NCBI GenBank assembly: GCA_018608925.1
Contig: JABAYQ010000018.1
Location: forward strand, 11,074 to 24,451
Length of the DNA: 13,378 nucleotides
Source of the DNA: Cryomorphaceae bacterium
GTDB taxonomy: Bacteria > Bacteroidota > Bacteroidia > Flavobacteriales > UBA7312
Reading direction: 5' to 3'
Position numbers and translations under genes: made by a program. Below, one piece after another: positions 13,301 through 13,378 of this stretch; positions within the stretch are counted from its first letter, which is position 1; every line of letters begins with the position of its first letter. Under the pieces are notes generated by a model. It made no database searches. It had not been told where the DNA came from and worked only from the letters and a program-made list of their open reading frames with translations.

Positions 13301-13378
13301 AAAAAAAGAAGATAGAACTTTCATCCTATCTTCTCCCTTAACCTTAACAAGTGTCATGAAACAAAGAATTGTTTCATA
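13301..13378 (+). repeat. 78-bp structured direct repeat, copy 2 (reaches window end)
   Basis: Identical to copy 1 except A at 13323 in place of G at 13147; the offset is 176 bp. Hairpin A is at 13307-13334 and hairpin B at 13356-13377. The ATG at 13356 opens MKQRIVS and the window ends after the first two bases (TA) of the next codon, so it is not known whether this copy stops as copy 1 does or continues into a gene. The 98 bp between copies (13203-13300) hold only the near-palindrome and the -7 box described separately; I see no gene there. Confidence 0.95.

Noticed and set aside
13125..13378. CRISPR array
   Set aside because: Only two units, 78 bp long with a 98-bp spacer; lengths are far outside CRISPR repeats and spacers, and no cas gene is near.
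13125..13378. Insertion sequence or its terminal repeats
   Set aside because: The copies are direct, not inverted; no transposase frame is present and no target-site duplication can be defined.

Overview
The window looks like chromosomal DNA from a member of the Bacteroidota, most likely a flavobacterium-like marine or aquatic species. Four things point there: AT-rich DNA with almost no Shine-Dalgarno sequences; TAnnTTTG-type -7 promoter boxes in front of the genes that open transcription units; the gliding-motility lipoprotein GldH inside a holB / RicT-like / gldH / PBP1A run; and a type IX secretion (T9SS) C-terminal sorting domain at the left edge. Genus cannot be decided from this sequence.

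Layout, left to right. (1) 2-202, the last 66 codons of a T9SS cargo protein on the + strand. (2) 189-4158, a leftward run of five genes: a secreted cyclophilin-type PPIase, pheS, a GT4-like glycosyltransferase, gmhA and gmhB. The last three suggest heptose supply for a surface glycan. (3) 4212-4574, a small + strand lipoprotein. (4) 4571-4897, a leftward conserved protein of unknown function. (5) 4927-5469, a + strand CvpA-family membrane protein. (6) 5459-6649, pgk, leftward. (7) 6715-13126, a rightward operon-like run of six genes with gaps of 1-6 nt or a 4-nt overlap: holB, a RicT/PSP1-type Fe-S protein, gldH, a class A penicillin-binding protein, scoA and scoB. It combines DNA replication, gliding/T9SS envelope assembly, peptidoglycan synthesis and ketone-body CoA transfer. 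(8) 13127-13378, no ordinary gene.

The packing is tight. All three convergent gene pairs overlap at their 3' ends (14, 4 and 11 nt), so none has room for an intergenic terminator. All three divergent intergenic regions (53, 29 and 65 nt) carry a TAnnTTTG box on each strand. In the 29-nt region the two boxes form a perfect palindrome so close to both start codons that both mRNAs would be leaderless or nearly so.

The part that ordinary genes do not explain is the right end. A 78-bp element occurs twice as a direct repeat (13125-13202 and 13301-13378, 77/78 identical, 176 bp apart), and the second copy runs off the window. Each copy has two perfect 9-bp-stem hairpins joined by a TTAACC-type linker. 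The second hairpin contains an ATG opening a seven-codon reading frame, which is closed by TAG in copy 1 and unresolved in copy 2. Between the copies, and not repeated, are an 18-bp near-palindrome and a TAnnTTTG box placed so that copy 2 would be a transcribed 5' leader. This is the best candidate here for something undescribed: a mobile or duplicated structured leader, or the start of a repeat array.
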